Positions 44,865 to 57,810 of a stretch of 64,000 nt of DNA are shown one piece after another. How positions within the stretch are numbered: the first letter of the stretch is position 1; each line of letters starts with the position of its first letter. The stretch is from Dactylorhiza incarnata (Eukaryota; Streptophyta; Magnoliopsida; Asparagales; Orchidaceae), in NCBI GenBank assembly GCA_033032865.1, contig JAWHQI010000099.1:2427001-2491000 (forward strand), in the 5' to 3' direction. A program made the translations under genes and the position numbers. Under the pieces are notes generated by a model. The model did no database searches and was not told the origin of the DNA. It saw only the letters and a list, made by a program, of their open reading frames with translations.

Positions 44865-45833
44865 TAGGTTGCGGTCAAGTGCGTGTAAAGTGGGACGCTG
44901 CCCCTCTCACCACCGCCAGGGGCGCGGCCCCTTGGAACCCCGCCAGGAACGCATGTGATTGCGTTGCGATTTTCATGTTTCAGAGGTTGTTTCTCCTCTG
45001 CAGTAACCGTCCCTCAAAATGGTTTGTGAAACCAAATGTTTAGATTATTGAATCTGACATGAGAGACGAGCTTGTCTACTGCACAAGTGGAGTTGTTGTT
45101 CATATGTCCAATGCATGTAAATCTGGAGATTTAGAAGTGTTCTAAATGCTCAGATTTAGCCCTATTTTGTCAAAGTGTTGATAGACTGTTTTTGTGCACA
45201 TCTGGGATGTATCTGGAATGTGAATGTTGTAATTTTATTTTCTGATTGTGCACTGTGATTAAATGTTAATCATGATTAAAATGTTAATCACTTGAAATTA
45301 AAATCCCTTATCTAATATTAAGTATTCGGATGCCTTCCGATAGATGACACTCTTCCTGCCTCGATCGATGAAGTGTGGGCTTGCCAAAGCAAGGTGCATT
45401 AATCTATCTTGGTAAGGGTGCGAGCAGATAATTGTGATATCCCACTGTCGACATCGGGTCAAACTTAACTAGGTGACCTCAAAGGTTGAGTGCCTAGAGG
45501 CATAGGGTTGGCATGCTCCATATGATGGATGCGAATAAAGAGTTATTCACCAACCATACAAGAGTTGCATAGTGATGCAATTGACAAATGTTGTCTACCT
45601 AAATAACCGCATTATGAGAGGAACGCCAAAACGGACTCGTGGTGTTGGTGAAATACGGATCTTGTCCACTAAGAGAGTAGCTCGCATAAACTCTCCGAAT
45701 CGAATTAAAGGGTTGTCGATTTGATTAAAAATAGTGAGAGCTCTTTAATAAAAGTCCTTATTAAAATTATGTAAAATGTATTTTGAAATATAGTACTAAA
45801 ATTTCACTTTGCAAAATTCCTTGTAGAATATCC
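44865..45833 (+). other. V untranslated leader
   Basis: A 970-base leader between primer site and gag with no protein coding seen. Packaging signals are expected here but not identifiable. Confidence 0.6.
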
Positions 45834-48800
45834 ATGGCAAGTGGATCTCACTCCACCCTGTCCCTGAGAGCTATTCTTGAGAAGGACAAGCTCAACGGGA
45901 TGAACTTCCTTGACTGGTACAGAAACCTGAGAATTGTTCTCAGGCAAGAGCACAAGCTCTATGTCTTGGAAGGGGAAGCCCCTGCAGAGCCGACCGGAAA
46001 TGCTTCGAGAACAGATAAGATGCTTACAAGAAGTATCAAGATGATACCTTGGATGTAGAATGCCTCATGCTTGCAACCATATCCTCTGAGCTTCAGAAGC
46101 AACACGAGAGCATGTGTGGTTATGAGATAATCGGGCACCTCAAGAAAATGTTTGAGGGGCAAGCCCGGCAAGAGAGGTTTGACATATCCAAGGCATTATT
46201 CCAGTGCAAAATGGGAGCTCGAGACTCAGTAGGGACTCACGTACTCAAGATGATTGGGTATATAGAGAACCTTGAAAAACTGGGTTTTCCCATGGGCCAA
46301 GAGTTGGCCACGGATCTGATCCTACAACCGTTGTCGGACAGTTATGAGCAATTCGTCTTAAACTATAACATGAATGAAATAGAAAAGACACTGCCCGAGC
46401 TCCTTGGCATGTTGAGAACTGCCGAGAATAACATGAAGAATGCCAAGCCTGCCAGCCCCATACTGATGGTGCATAAGAGCAAGGCCAAGGCCAAGGGATC
46501 TAAGAAGACAAAGATTGGATCTAAGTCTCCTGTTGATCCCAAGTCTTCTGCACTGAAAAGGAAAGGTCTGGCGAAAGAAGGAAAGTTCCACCACTGCGGT
46601 AAGGCAGGGCATTGGAGGCGGAACTGTCCCCTCTATATTGAGGATCTACAAAAGAAGAAATGAAGTGTGACTTCCACCTCAGGTATTTATGTTATAGAGA
46701 TAAACCTTTCTGCTCCTTCATCTTGGGTATTGGATACCGGATGCGGTTCTCACATTTGTACAAATGTGCAGGAACTAAGAAGGAGAAGAATGCTGGGTAA
46801 AGGAGAGGTAGACCTGCGCGTTGGAAATGGATCAAGAGTTGCTGCCGTTGCCGTAGGATTGTATCGTCTTTCTTTGCCCACAGGGCTTGTAATAGAACTA
46901 GATAATTGTTATTATGTTCCGGCCATAACTAGAAACATTATTTCTATTTCATGTTTGGACATGATTGGTTTTTCTTTCGTAATTAAGAACAATTGTTGTT
47001 CTATTTATAAGAATGATGTTTGTTATGGCATTGCCCAAATGTTTAATGGTTTATATGTTTTGAACTTAGACCATCCGATCTATAACATAGAAAATACTAA
47101 AAGACTAAAAACAAATGATTTGAATCCTACGTACCTTTGGCATTGTCGTTTAGGCCATATAAACGAGAAACGTATATCCAAGCTCCATAAAGATGGACTA
47201 CTGGACTCATTTGATTATGAATCATTTGAGAGATGCGAGTCATGTTTATTAGGTAAGATGACGAAAGCTCCTTTCACTAGTTGTAATGAGAGGGCTAATG
47301 ATCTCTTGGGTATAATACATAGTGATGTATGCGGACCCATGAGTTCTATGGCTAGAGGTGGGTTCTACTACTTCGTTACATTTACTGATGATTTCAGTAG
47401 ATACAGATACGTGTTTCTTATGAAGAACAAATCCGAGACCTTTGAAAAGTTCAAAGTGTTTAAAAATGAAGTGGAGAACCAACTGGGAAAAAGGATAAAA
47501 GCACTCTGATCTGATCGAGGTGGCGAATATCTGAGTCATGAGTTTCGTGATCATCTGAAAGAGTGTGGTATTGTATCACAGCTCACTCCGCCCGGAACAC
47601 CTCAGCATAATGGTGTTTTTGAGAGGAGGAATCGTACCTTGTTAGACATGGTGCGATCGATGATGAGTCATGCAGATTTGCCCATTTTCTTTTGGGGTTT
47701 TGCTTTAGAGACTGCTGCTTTCATACTAAATTGAGTTCCAACGAAAACGATTCTAAAGACACCATATGAGATATGGACTGGGAAGCGTCCCAGTATGTCG
47801 TTCATCAAGATTTGGGGCTGTGAGGCATACGTGCGACGTCAAATGCCTGACAAGTTGGAACCCAAATCGAATAAATGTTATCTAGTGGGGTATCCTAGGG
47901 AAACCAAAGGATACTACTTCTACTTACCGTCTGAGGGCAAAGTGTTTGTCGCAAGGACTGGTGTCTTTTTGGAGAAAGAATTCTTATCCAGAAAGACTGC
48001 AAAGATAGAACTTGAAGAAGTTCAAGAGCCACAAACAATGAACGAACCGGAATTGGAACCTGAGCAAGGACTACAAGAAGTTGTAGCTGGAGAGCCTGCT
48101 CAAGAAACACAAGTCCTACGTAGATCTGGTAGACCAAGATTTGAGCCTGAGAGATATGGATTTCTCATGACTCAAATAGGTAATGTGTTGCTTATGGATC
48201 ATGATGATGAGCATGCAACCTACCAAGAGGCTATGAATGGACCAGACTCCGAGAAATGGCTTGAGGCCATGAAATCTGAAATGGACTCCATGTACACAAA
48301 CCAAGTTTGGACCTTGGTGGAACCACATGAAGGGGTACGACCCATAGGGTGCAAGTGGGTCTTCAAGAAGAAGACCGACATGGATGGGAATGTACAGACA
48401 TTCAAAGGCCGGCTGGTGGCTAAAGGTTTCAGGCAAATTCATGGTGTTGACTATGATGAGACCTTTTCCCCTGTGGCCATGGTCAAGTCCATCAGAATTC
48501 TACTTGCTATTGCTGCGTATTATGACTATGAGATCTGGCAAATGGATGTCAAAATGACTTTCTTTCATGGAAACCTCCTTGAGGAAGTGTACATGACAAA
48601 ACCCGAGGGTTTTGAATCTCCAAGTGAAGCCACTAAAATATGCAAGTTGAATCGATCCATTTATGGATTGAAACAAGCTTCTCGAAGTTGGAATCTGTGT
48701 TTTGATGAGAAGATCAAAGAGTTTGGTTTCATCAAGAACGAAGATGAGCCTTGTGTTTACAAGAAGATTAGTGGGAGCATTGTTGTCTTCCTGATATTGT

Positions 48801-49780
48801 ATGTAGATGACATACTACTGATCGGGAATGACATTCTGACCCTGCAAGTTGTTAAGAACAACCTTGGGAACTGCTTTTCTATGGAAGACTTGGGTGAAGC
48901 GACTTACATACTTGGTATTAAGATCTATAGAGATAGATTGAAGAAATTGCTGGGTTTGACCCAAAGTACATACATTGAGAAAGTGTTGAAATGGTTCAAC
49001 ATGCTTGAGTCCAAGAAGGGATTCTTACCCATGTCTCATGGTGTGAGTCTCTCTAAGGACTAATGTCCAAAATCTTTGGGAGATAAGGACCGCATGAAGT
49101 TGATTCCATATGCTTCGGCAATTGGATCAATCATGTATGCAATGTTATGTACTCGACCCGATGTCTCATATGCTTTAAGCATGACTAGCAGGTATCAGTC
49201 TGATCCTGGTGATGGTCACTAAATAGCTATCAAGAATATCCTAAAGTACTTGAGAAGGACTAAGGATACTTTTTTGGTGTTTGGTGGAGAGGAAGAGCTC
49301 GTTGTAAAGGGTTATACGGATGCAAGCTTCCAGACTGACAGAGATGACTCAAAGTCACAGTCAGGTTTTTTGTTTTGCCTTAATGGAGGAGCTGTAAGCT
49401 GGAAGAGTTCCAAGCAAGAGACAGTTGCTGATTCTACGACTGAGGCCGAGTATATCGCTGCAGCGAAGGAGGCTGTATGGATTAGGAAATTCATCAGCGA
49501 ACTTGATATAGTTCCTAACATTGTTGATCCCGTAGTTCTCTACTGTGACAACAACGGTGCAATTGCACAAGCTAAGGAACCTAGATCTCATCAGCACTCC
49601 AAGCACATACTTCGGCGCTTCCATCTTATTCGAGAGATTGTCGATCGAGGAGATGTGAGCATATGCAGAGTACCGACTGAAGAAAATATAGCGGATCCAC
49701 TGACAAAGCCTCTTGCGCAAAAGAAGCATGATGGTCATGTTAGATCAATGGGTATTAGATACCTGAATGATTATCTTTAG
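45834..49780 (+). pseudogene. gag-pol: V copia gag-pol, frameshift plus premature stops
   Basis: Starts MASGSHSTLSLRAILEKDKL. Gag changes frame at about 46020 (one base lost); everything after stays in one frame to TAG at 49778-49780. Order: gag, CX2CX4HX4C-type knuckle with one Cys changed to His (FHHCGKAGHWRRNC, about 46590), protease (LDTGCGSHIC), pre-integrase (LWHCRLGHI...CESCLLGK), integrase (HSDVCGPM, SDRGGEY, PPGTPQHNGVFERRN), RT (WQMDVKMTFFHGNL, YVDDILLIG) and RNase H (DSTTEAEYIAA). Stops occur at 46661 (TGA after QKKK), 47507 (TGA for Arg before SDRGG), about 47732 (TGA), 49061 (TAA) and about 49220 (TAA for Trp before IAIKN). Most are C-to-T or G-to-A. Confidence 0.93.
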
Positions 49781-50743
49781 TGGGAGCCTTGTGGATTGCA
49801 TATTTGTTGGTTGTTTGTTCATTGGATGAATTGTAAAATGTACTATGTATTTCATTTTATATTTATGGCAAGTTCTTTTATTATGTCATTTATATCTGTC
49901 TGATAAGATTAATTAGCATAATAAATGCCCTTAGAGTGTTTGCTTCCATAGGAATTCAATTACGTGACTTGAATGTGAGGATCTATGCTTATATGAAGCT
50001 TCATTCTTAAATAGTCCCTGGTCGAGGTATCATCCTAGAAATTCAGGGCGAGGATGAGACCATAAGACCACCATGTGCGTTAACTGATGACCGGGTCTCA
50101 CAGGTCATGATATTGTGATATCAAGTCATCACATGGGTACTTGTTGAGAACAAGTTGTACTGGACAGACCCCCCATGAGACTACTTTGTGGGTAGTTATA
50201 TGAACGTGTCACAAGTAGTTCTCATCTGACAATGGTGTTTGTAGTTCTTTGACCTGAGGTCACATCATTCATCAAGTGAGGAAGAGCGTACTTTGATGCA
50301 ATCTAAAGTCTTCTCTTGAGAAAGGTTGACGATAAGGGTGATTCTTGGGTATGTTACGAATCATTTGGATGTTTGTGTGTGAGCAAAAATGGGATTTGTC
50401 CTCCTGTATGACAGGAGTTACATCCATGGGCCCCTTGGTGGAATGATACTGAGAAATGCATGGCCATGCTTGGTTGAGTCAATATATGATATTGAGCTCA
50501 CCAATTTCAGACAGTCTATTCTAGATCAGGAAATTGGGATTGAACAATTATGAGGGTGACACAGTCTATGCCTCTAGTTCTATCTAGATGTAAAGGACAA
50601 AGGGACATGACAACACTGATACATTGGTCATGACAGGCTTGTTGAGTTATGAACTCTTATTGCTTGGGTAGCAATGATGTATTGCTAGATTCCGCTCATT
50701 GTTTGTGAGACTTTTGTTGATACTTTGTGATCAAGTGGGAGAC
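49781..50743 (+). other. V 3' untranslated region and polypurine tract
   Basis: About 960 bases without coding sequence between pol and 3' LTR, longer than in most copia elements. It ends with AAGTGGGAGAC, the polypurine tract. Confidence 0.75.
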
Positions 50744-51805
50744 TGTTGGAGTTTCTGAGGTGATCTCAAAGCAATCAACAGTTAGTCTTACTGCCAACGC
50801 AATATGAGCCTATAGGGTCGCACATAAAAGCATTTGGAGAAGTTGGAGAAAGGATTGTGTTGGCCTTACTCATATTGGATATGAGTGGAGGACCAATCCT
50901 GTGACTGCTTGGAATTAAGTTGAGAATGTCTCAACGGGAAATCGTTTAAAGGGTTTAAACGAATGAGTATTTAATTGACAAATTCGGCTAAAGGGTTTAA
51001 CCGAACTGTGTCAAATTCGGTTAAATGGTTTAACCGAATTAGCTTGATTCGACTAATGAAATTCGGCTAATATGATTAACTGAATTATAACAGATTCAAC
51101 TAAAGGGTTTAGTCGAATCATGTCAGTTCGACGAAAGGGTTTCGACGAAATGATATAGCCGAATTTATATAGACGAATTCATCGAAATGGTTTCGCCGAA
51201 TTTGAGTCGAATTCGATTATATTGATTAGTCGAATTCGGCGAATGTAAATCTGGACAGATATTCTGCGGTCTGCGGATAGCCTGATTTATGCATTTTAGT
51301 ATAAAAGGGCATGCGATTTTGGGTTTATCGGGACTTAATCCTTTTCGCGATTTAGACGGGAACTGCCGACCGGAACTGTTCCGCGCGAGGGCATCTCGTT
51401 CTTCCCGTCCGCCGATCATTTTCCGCCGCCGCTAGTTGCCGCCGTCAGTGGCCGCCTTCCCTGGATCGGATCTAGTAGTCCGTGGGGACGTTGAGAGCCT
51501 CCTTCTCCGACCTAGTTCTTGTACGACAAGAAGCTAGGGTTCTCCTTTGCTTGTGTGGACTTCTGTAGAGGGATAGATCCATTTCGATTCTTGAAGAACT
51601 CAAAGGCAGATTTTTGGATCTCTCTTTGGAGCACCTTGGTTGAGTGTTGACTCAATCCCGCAAAGGTACTTTGTATTTCGATTTGATTATTCTCTTGAAT
51701 CATGAAAACTGCAAGATCCGTTAGTCTCTTTTGGGTTGTTCTTGTCTTTATTTTCGCTGCGCATATTCGATATGTCATCCCGTTAGGGGTATAGAAAACC
51801 CAACA
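50744..51805 (+). repeat. V 3' LTR (1062 bp)
   Basis: A copy of 43790-44851. Differences are mostly C/T or G/A. Confidence 0.96.
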
Positions 51806-51810
51806 ATTTG
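51806..51810. repeat. Target-site duplication of V (right), ATTTG
   Basis: Second ATTTG. The Z LTR continues from here. Confidence 0.92.
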
Positions 51811-51981
51811 GCTGGCGCCGATCCGACCACGTGGTTTTTTACCCTTTCTGGGTTTTCCACGCTAAAAACGCTCTCTTGCCACCTGTCTATTCTCTATGTG
51901 ACTGTTTGCACATTCGGCTCACTCTCGGGCTAAGACGGTTCAATTTGCCCGGTCTGGAAGAGCGTCGATTGACCCGCAACA
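51811..51981 (+). repeat. Z 5' LTR, right part (LTR end)
   Basis: GACCACGTGGTTTTTTACCCTTT, GGGTTTTCCACG and the end GACCCGCAACA match the reverse of W 12103-12290. Confidence 0.88.
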
Positions 51982-51982
51982 G

Positions 51983-52002
51983 TTTGGCGCCGTCTGTGGG
52001 AA
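51983..52002 (+). other. Z primer-binding site
   Basis: TTTGGCGCCGTCTGTGGGAA, identical to the W site, immediately after the LTR. Confidence 0.78.
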
Positions 52003-52076
52003 GTGTGTTCCCCAAACTCTGCAAAGAATTCTCCAAGACAGTATTCGCTTCATAGCAATACTCGCGACTAACAGCG

Positions 52077-53516
52077 ATGGCAAGAAGAAGTGCTCGCACC
52101 ACCGATGATTCCGTCCCGGAAGGACGCATTGATCCCGCTCCCTCTCATTCCCTCATCAACGCTCCTCCCGCCGAAGTGAGCGCATTAGCACCTGTCGCCG
52201 CGTTGGAGGTGCGCATGCGCCAGATGGAAGAACAACAAGCTGAAATGTTGTCCCTCCTCAGAAACCTTGGAGCCCCGCAAGCTCCCGTTCCACCTGCCGC
52301 ACCAATCATCCAACCCCCCTTGATCCCAAACAAGGCTCCATTGGGAGAAGCTGCTCAAGAGGAAGAAACGTACGAAGAAGATTACTCAGATGCTGCCAGC
52401 TCCGCGCATCCGGTTCGCCCCGCCAGGGGAGCTAGAGGAGAACCCCTTCACCATCAGCAAGGTGGGGTAGGAGTCGAGCAAGCCATAGGAAGGCCCACTC
52501 GCGAGGAAATCCGCGACGTAATAGCTGAAGAATATGGACAGGTAGGACGCCGGGGCATCCTAGCCCATCGCCCCCTACGTCGCGGCTCCACGCTCATACA
52601 ACAAATCTTAGACCATCCAATTCCGCACGGTTTCAAGCTTCCCAACATCGAGACATTTGATGGGATGGATGATCCGCTGGAGCACATCAACTATTTTACC
52701 ACCATCATGAGGATCTACAACGCCGCCGACCAGCTCCTCTGCCAAGTGTTTCCGGCAACACTCAAGGGGCATGCGCGCACCTGGTTTCATTCCCTGCGGG
52801 ATGGATCTGTCAACAACTTCACCGAGATCGCCCAGCAGTTTACAGATTAGTTCGTTGCTAACCAGAGAATCGTTCGAGATCCCTCACATCATTCAGGGAT
52901 TCGCCAGAACGAAGGAGAGACCCTCAAAGACTTTTTCCGTCGCTTCACGGCTGAGGCGCGGCAAATCCCAGGGGTTAATCCCAAGCTTCTACGCGACATT
53001 TTCCTGGGGGGACTCCGCCCAAGCTGATTTTACTCCGCTCCGATGAGGTAGACAGTACCAAGCTATCCGGACCTTGTGCACTGGGTGGAGGCACAGATAG
53101 CGGCAGATGAGGCCATTGAGGCACATCGCCAGCTGTTCGAAGGAAGTCAGAAGAGAAGGAAGGGGCAGGAATAGGCCCCCAGGAGGCAGGAGGAGCGGCG
53201 TATGGAGGAGCGCCGGAATGATGATCATCGTCGAGACCCCCGAAGGGATCAGGGTCCCCGGCCGCCGCGGATTTACACCCCACTCAACACGTCCCGAACC
53301 AACGTGCTTTATGCCATCCAAGAAAACCCGGCGTTCCATAGGCCAAGGCCGCCTATCCCGAATGAAAGAACCGACCAATCGAAGTATTGTGAGTTTCATA
53401 GAGGAGTTGGTCATACAACTGAAGAATGCACCAGGTTGAAGGAAGAGATCGAGCGCCTTGTCAGGCAAGGGCTCCTCGGAAGATTCTTGCAAGGTCAGCA
53501 GCCGAACCAGGCATAG
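52077..53516 (+). pseudogene. gag: Z gag, several stops
   Basis: Starts MARRSARTTDDSVPEGRID and runs in one frame with the same domains as W gag: MRQMEEQQAEMLSLLRNLGAPQ, capsid (HGFKLPNIETFDGMDDPLEH, FPATLKGHARTWFHSL, GIRQNEGETLKDFFRRF, FLGGLRPS) and the zinc motif CEFHRGVGHTTEEC (CX2HX4HX4C, intact here). Stops interrupt it at 52848 (TAG for Gln before FVANQR), about 53026, about 53047, about 53172 and 53514. Unlike W, no separate gag terminator is evident and the frame carries on toward protease. Confidence 0.9.
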
Positions 53517-54235
53517 CAGCCTAGGCAACCAAGAGATCAACCCCCTCCACCTCACGACGCAGCGGCGGGAAGGCCGATGATAGGAGAAGTCGAGACTATT
53601 GCCGGGTCTCCTAATCTCGCCGCTCAGATACTTTCCATCGCTAGGCCCGAGAGGGGGCACGACGACAAAAAATTAAAGCAAGACACCACCATCACCTTTG
53701 GAGATGAAGATTTGGAGGGGTTGCGGCTGCCACACCAAGACTCGCTCGTAATCAATGCTGGGATCGGGGATCCCTGTTTCAACATCAAGAGAATACTAGT
53801 CGACAATGGGAGCTCCGTCGACGTCCTGTTCCTCTCCACTATACAAAGCATGAAACTCACTAAGGAGCAACTCAGCCCAGCAGCAGGGCCCGTCTACGGC
53901 TTCGACAACCACCCCGTCCCAGTCTAGGGCATGATCACCCTTCTGGTAACGCTCGGTGAGTTCCCAAGACAAACAACTCATAATATTCAGTTCGTAGTTG
54001 TGGAGTCAAGCTCCGCCTACAACGCAATCTTCAGGAGACCGCTCCAATCTGTTTTCGGAGCCATCCCGTTAATCCCGCACCTGGCTATGAAATTCCCGAC
54101 GGCCGCTGGAGTAGGAATCGTTCATGGAAATCAAGAGGCAGCTAAAACCTGCTACCTAAAGCAGGCTCAACCGGCAAAGGCGACTACCCTCAACATCGAC
54201 AACTTTGACCTGCGGGACGAGGCTACTCTGCAGCG
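53517..54235 (+). pseudogene. Z aspartic protease region
   Basis: Same frame as gag. MIGEVETIAGSPN and ITFGDEDLEGLRLPHQDSLVI lead to the catalytic ILVDNGSSVDVLFLST at about 53797, followed by the flap-like TLGEFPRQTTHNIQFVVVES and AYNAIFRRPLQ. A TAG at 53926 interrupts it. Frame changes occur at about 54235 and again at about 54415 before RT. Confidence 0.88.
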
Positions 54236-56154
54236 AGGGCACCCGTTGAAGGATTGGTGGAAGTGCCGCTCTCCCAGCAGGATCTGACCCGGACCGTCCG
54301 AGTCGGGTCCCTCTTATCGCCAGAAGAACTAAAAGAATTCACAACCTTCCTGCAGGAGAAAGATGACATTTTTGCTTGGAGCCCGGAGGACATGCCTGGG
54401 GTAGATCCTGAAGTCATTTTCACTCTTTGAACGTTAACCCTGCCTGCAGGCCCATAATTCAAAAGAAGAGGAACTTCGCTCCCGAGCGGTTGAAGGCGAT
54501 CGAAGAAGAAGTAGCTAAGCTTCTGGAGGCGAGGTTCATCCGCGAAGCAGAATACCCCACGTGGCTCGCTAACGTGGTAATGGTAAAGAAGGCCTCGGGG
54601 AAGTGGCGAATGTGCGTCGAATACAGCAACCTGAACCAGGCGTGCCCGAAAGACAGTTTCCCTCTCCCGAGGATTGACCAGCTCATCGACGCAACGGCCG
54701 GTCACGAGCTACTCAGCTTCATGGATGCTTACTCAAGCTACAACCAGATAAGGATGAATCCCGCAGAAGAGGAGCACACTGCCTTCCGCACCGACAAAGG
54801 AGTCTACTTCTACAAGGTGATGTCGTTCGGCCTTAAAAATGTCGGAGCGACATACCAAAGACTGATGAACAAAGTCTTCAAGGACCTCATCGGGGAGACG
54901 ATGGAGGTGTACATGGACGACATGCTAGTGAAGAGCGTCCACCGTCGCGACCACTTGAAAGACTTGGGAAAGTGCTTTCAGCTTCTTCGTCGCTTCCGAA
55001 TGCGGCTCAACCCCAGCAAATGCGCGTTTGGTGTGACGGCGGGGAAGTTCCTGGGTTTCATGGTAACCCATCGGGGAATTGAGGCCAACCCCAAGAAGAT
55101 CAAGGCGTTGGAGGACATGTCGCCACCTCGTTCAATCAACGAAGTGCAACGACTAAATGGGAGGGTCGCCACGTTGTCTCGTTTCCTATCGCGCACAGGA
55201 GACAAGTACCTCCCGTTCTTCAAGATCCTCCAGGGAGCACACCACACCGGGTTCCAGTGGACGGACGAGTGCCAGACGGCTTTCGAACTTCTCAAACAGT
55301 ATCTGGCCTCGCCCCCGCTCCTGTCAAAGCCAATCCCCGGAGAAACCCTATTCTTGTACCTGGCAGTTTCGCCTACAACCCTCAGCTCAGTGCTCGTGAA
55401 AGATGAAGGAGGAGTACAACGACCAATCTACTACCTTAGCAAAGTACTCACTGATACTGAAACCAGGTATCCGGCGGCGGGGAAAACTGCCTTAGCTCTC
55501 ATCTTCTCGGCGAGGAAGCTTCGGCCCTACTTCCAGGCTCATACAGTAAAACTATTAACTCAGCTCCCGCTACGAACAATCCTCCAGAAACCAGAAGTCT
55601 CAGGGAGACTGGTGAAGTGGGCGGTGGAGCTTGGCGAATTCGACATCCAATTCTTACCCCGGCCAGACATCAAGTCACAAGTACTCGCCGACTTTATTGT
55701 AGAGTATACCATCCCACCAGAAATGACCCCTGTTAAAGATATCACCACCCCTCGTTGGACTCTCTACGTCGACGGTGCTTCAGGAGCAGAAGGAGCTGGA
55801 GCAGGATTGCTTCTCATAAGCCCCAATGAGACTACCTTGGAGTATGGCCTCAGGTTGAAATTCCCAGCAACCAATAATATCGCAGAGTACGAGGCTCTGA
55901 TCGCCGACCTCCGACTCGCCATCGATTGCAAAGCTGAGAGCCTGACGATTCACGCAGACTCCCAACTTGTTGTCTCGCAAGTTGAGGGAGAATACGAGGC
56001 CAAGAATGACCAAATGGCGCAGTACCTCGCGTTCGTTAAATCGCTCCTTCAGAAGATACCGCCGTACCAGATTCTGCACATCCCACGGGAACAGAATTCT
56101 AGAGCAGACGCGCTCTCTAAGCTGGCGACCTCACCCACCAGCTATCAATCATGA
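54236..56154 (+). pseudogene. pol: Z reverse transcriptase and RNase H
   Basis: After a linker in another frame (VEGLVEVPLSQQDLTRTVRV, EKDDIFAWSPEDMPG), one frame from 54421 to 56151 carries RT: PIIQKKRNFAPERL, ARFIREAEYPTWLANVVMVKK, RMCVEYSNLNQACPKD, FMDAYSSYNQIRM, MSFGLKNVGATYQRLM and active site VYMDDMLVKS at about 54910. RNase H follows: TLYVDGASGAEGAGAGLLL with catalytic Asp, NNIAEYEALIADLRLA, HADSQLVVSQ and EQNSRADALSKLA. The RT-RH frame of about 575 codons is intact. It ends at a TGA after YQS, beyond which the frame continues. Confidence 0.93.
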
Positions 56155-57470
56155 AGACGCAGAGTGGAAGAGATCGTGGCTCCAAGTATTCCAGGGTCAT
56201 GGGAAATTGCGGCCATCGATGATGAGGAGTCATCTTGGATGACCCCCATACGGGCCTACCTCAAGCATGGGAACCTTCCCGAGGACCGCCTAGAAGCACG
56301 CAAATTACGAATGCGAGCGGCATCGTTCGCCATCATAGAGGGGGAGATCTACAAGCGGGCGTTCTTAGGGCCCTATCTAAAGTGTTTACCGGCAGGCGAA
56401 GCGGACTACGCCCTAAGGGAGGTTCACAGAGGAGTCTGCGGAGAACATCTAGGTGGAAAAGCGCTGGCCTAGAAGATCTTGCGCCGAGGCTTCTATTGGC
56501 CAACAATGAAAAAAGACGCGACCGAGCTTGTCCAGAAATGCAAGAGCTGCCAGCTTCACGCAAACGTACCTCACCAGCCCCCGGTCGCGCTCACCACGCT
56601 TCAAAGTGCATGGCCCTTCGCACAGTGGGGAATTGATCTCCTTGGTCCCCTACCTCTGGCATCCGGACAGAGAAAATTCATCATTCTGGACATTGATTAC
56701 TTCACCAAGTGGGTGGAAGCTGAGCCCCTAGCCAAGATCACAGAGGAGAATGCCAAACAGTTTGTCTGGAGGAAAATTATCTGTCGCTTCGGTATCCCAG
56801 ATACAATCATCGCCGACAACGACACCCAGTTTACCGGGAAGTCGTTCACTAAGATGTGTGAGGATTTGAAGATCAACCTCCGCCACACCGCCGTAGCACA
56901 TCCACAAACAAATGGGCAAGTGGAGGTCACCAACCGCACCATCCTCAAAGGGCTAAAGACGCGCCTCGAAGAAGCTGGGGGCAATGGGTGGACACACTCC
57001 CGAATGTACTATGGGCCTACCACACGACAGAGAGGACCCCAACGGGAGAAACGCTGTTTAACCTCTGCTACAGAACCGAAGCTGTCATCCCCGTCGACAT
57101 CGGAGTACCAAGCATCCGGGTGCTGACTTTCGATCTCAGCAAGAACGACGCACTGCTTCGCGAGAACCTCGACTTAATCTCCAAAACTTGAGACAACGCC
57201 GCCCAGCGCGTCGCTACCTACCAAAGACGTGTAGCCCGGCTCTACGACAGAAGGGTGAAACCCAGGCCAATCAACGTCGGAGATCTCGTCCTACGCAACA
57301 TTGAAGTAGCCGGAAAGGGTCCACAGAAAGACAAACTCTCACCATCCTGGGAAGGACCTTATGTGGTCACCGCAATAGTAAAGTCTGGAACGTTCAAACT
57401 CAGAACAACCAAGGGAAAGACCCTCCCACGCACTTGGAATGCGCAAAACCTGCGCCGCTTCTATCAGTAA
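56155..57470 (+). pseudogene. Z integrase
   Basis: Continues the pol frame: VEEIVAPSIPGSW, then a zinc-binding region with CKSCQLHANVPHQP, then the core: WGIDLLGPLP (first Asp), IADNDTQFTGKSF (second Asp), PQTNGQVEVTNRTI (Glu). TAG at 56470 interrupts it, and a frame change at about 56975 (one base lost in a G run) moves sense into VDTLPNVLWAYHTTERTPTG. A TGA lies at 57189-57191. The C-terminal part PRPINVGDLVLRNIEVAGKG, KLSPSWEGPY, TWNAQNLRRFYQ ends at TAA 57468-57470. No chromodomain is present, as expected outside chromoviruses. Confidence 0.92.
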
Positions 57471-57810
57471 CCTTTTTACCCCATTATGTAAAAGTCGTGA
57501 GCCTCGACTCACGCAAACTATCTTTCTGCAATTTTTATATTGTGTAGAAGCCGTGAGCCTCGACTCACGCAAACTATCTTTCTGCAATTTTTATATTGTG
57601 TAGAAGCCGTGAGCCTCGACTCACGCAAACTATCTTTCTGCAATTTTTATATCGTGTAGAAGCCGTGAGCCTCGACTCACGCAAACTATCTTTCTGCAAT
57701 TTTTATATTGTGTAAAAGCCGTAAGCCTCGACTCACGCATATTATCTTCCTGCAATTTTTATGAAAAAGCAGCGAGCCTCGACTCGCGCAATGTATACTT
57801 CTACAATTAC
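57471..57810. repeat. 56-bp tandem repeat after Z pol, about six units
   Basis: GTGAGCCTCGACTCACGC starts units at 57497, 57553, 57609, 57665, 57721 and a shorter last one at 57772. Each unit holds a small GTGAG/CTCAC hairpin and TTTCTGCAATTTTTATATTGTG. Confidence 0.92.

Larger units (their letters stand above)
43790..51805 (+). mobile_element. V: complete Ty1/copia retrotransposon
   Basis: Two LTRs of exactly 1062 bp (TGTTGGAG...ACCCAACA), ATTTG duplication, perfect 12-base iMet primer site, copia-order gag-pol (45834-49780) and a polypurine tract. About 30 LTR differences by eye. One frameshift and several stops inactivate it. I do not assign the lineage. It sits in the 5' LTR of Z. Confidence 0.95.

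Noticed and set aside
54223..54705. Minus-strand ORFs within Z pol
   Set aside because: They overlap well-supported RT on the plus strand and show no domain of their own.
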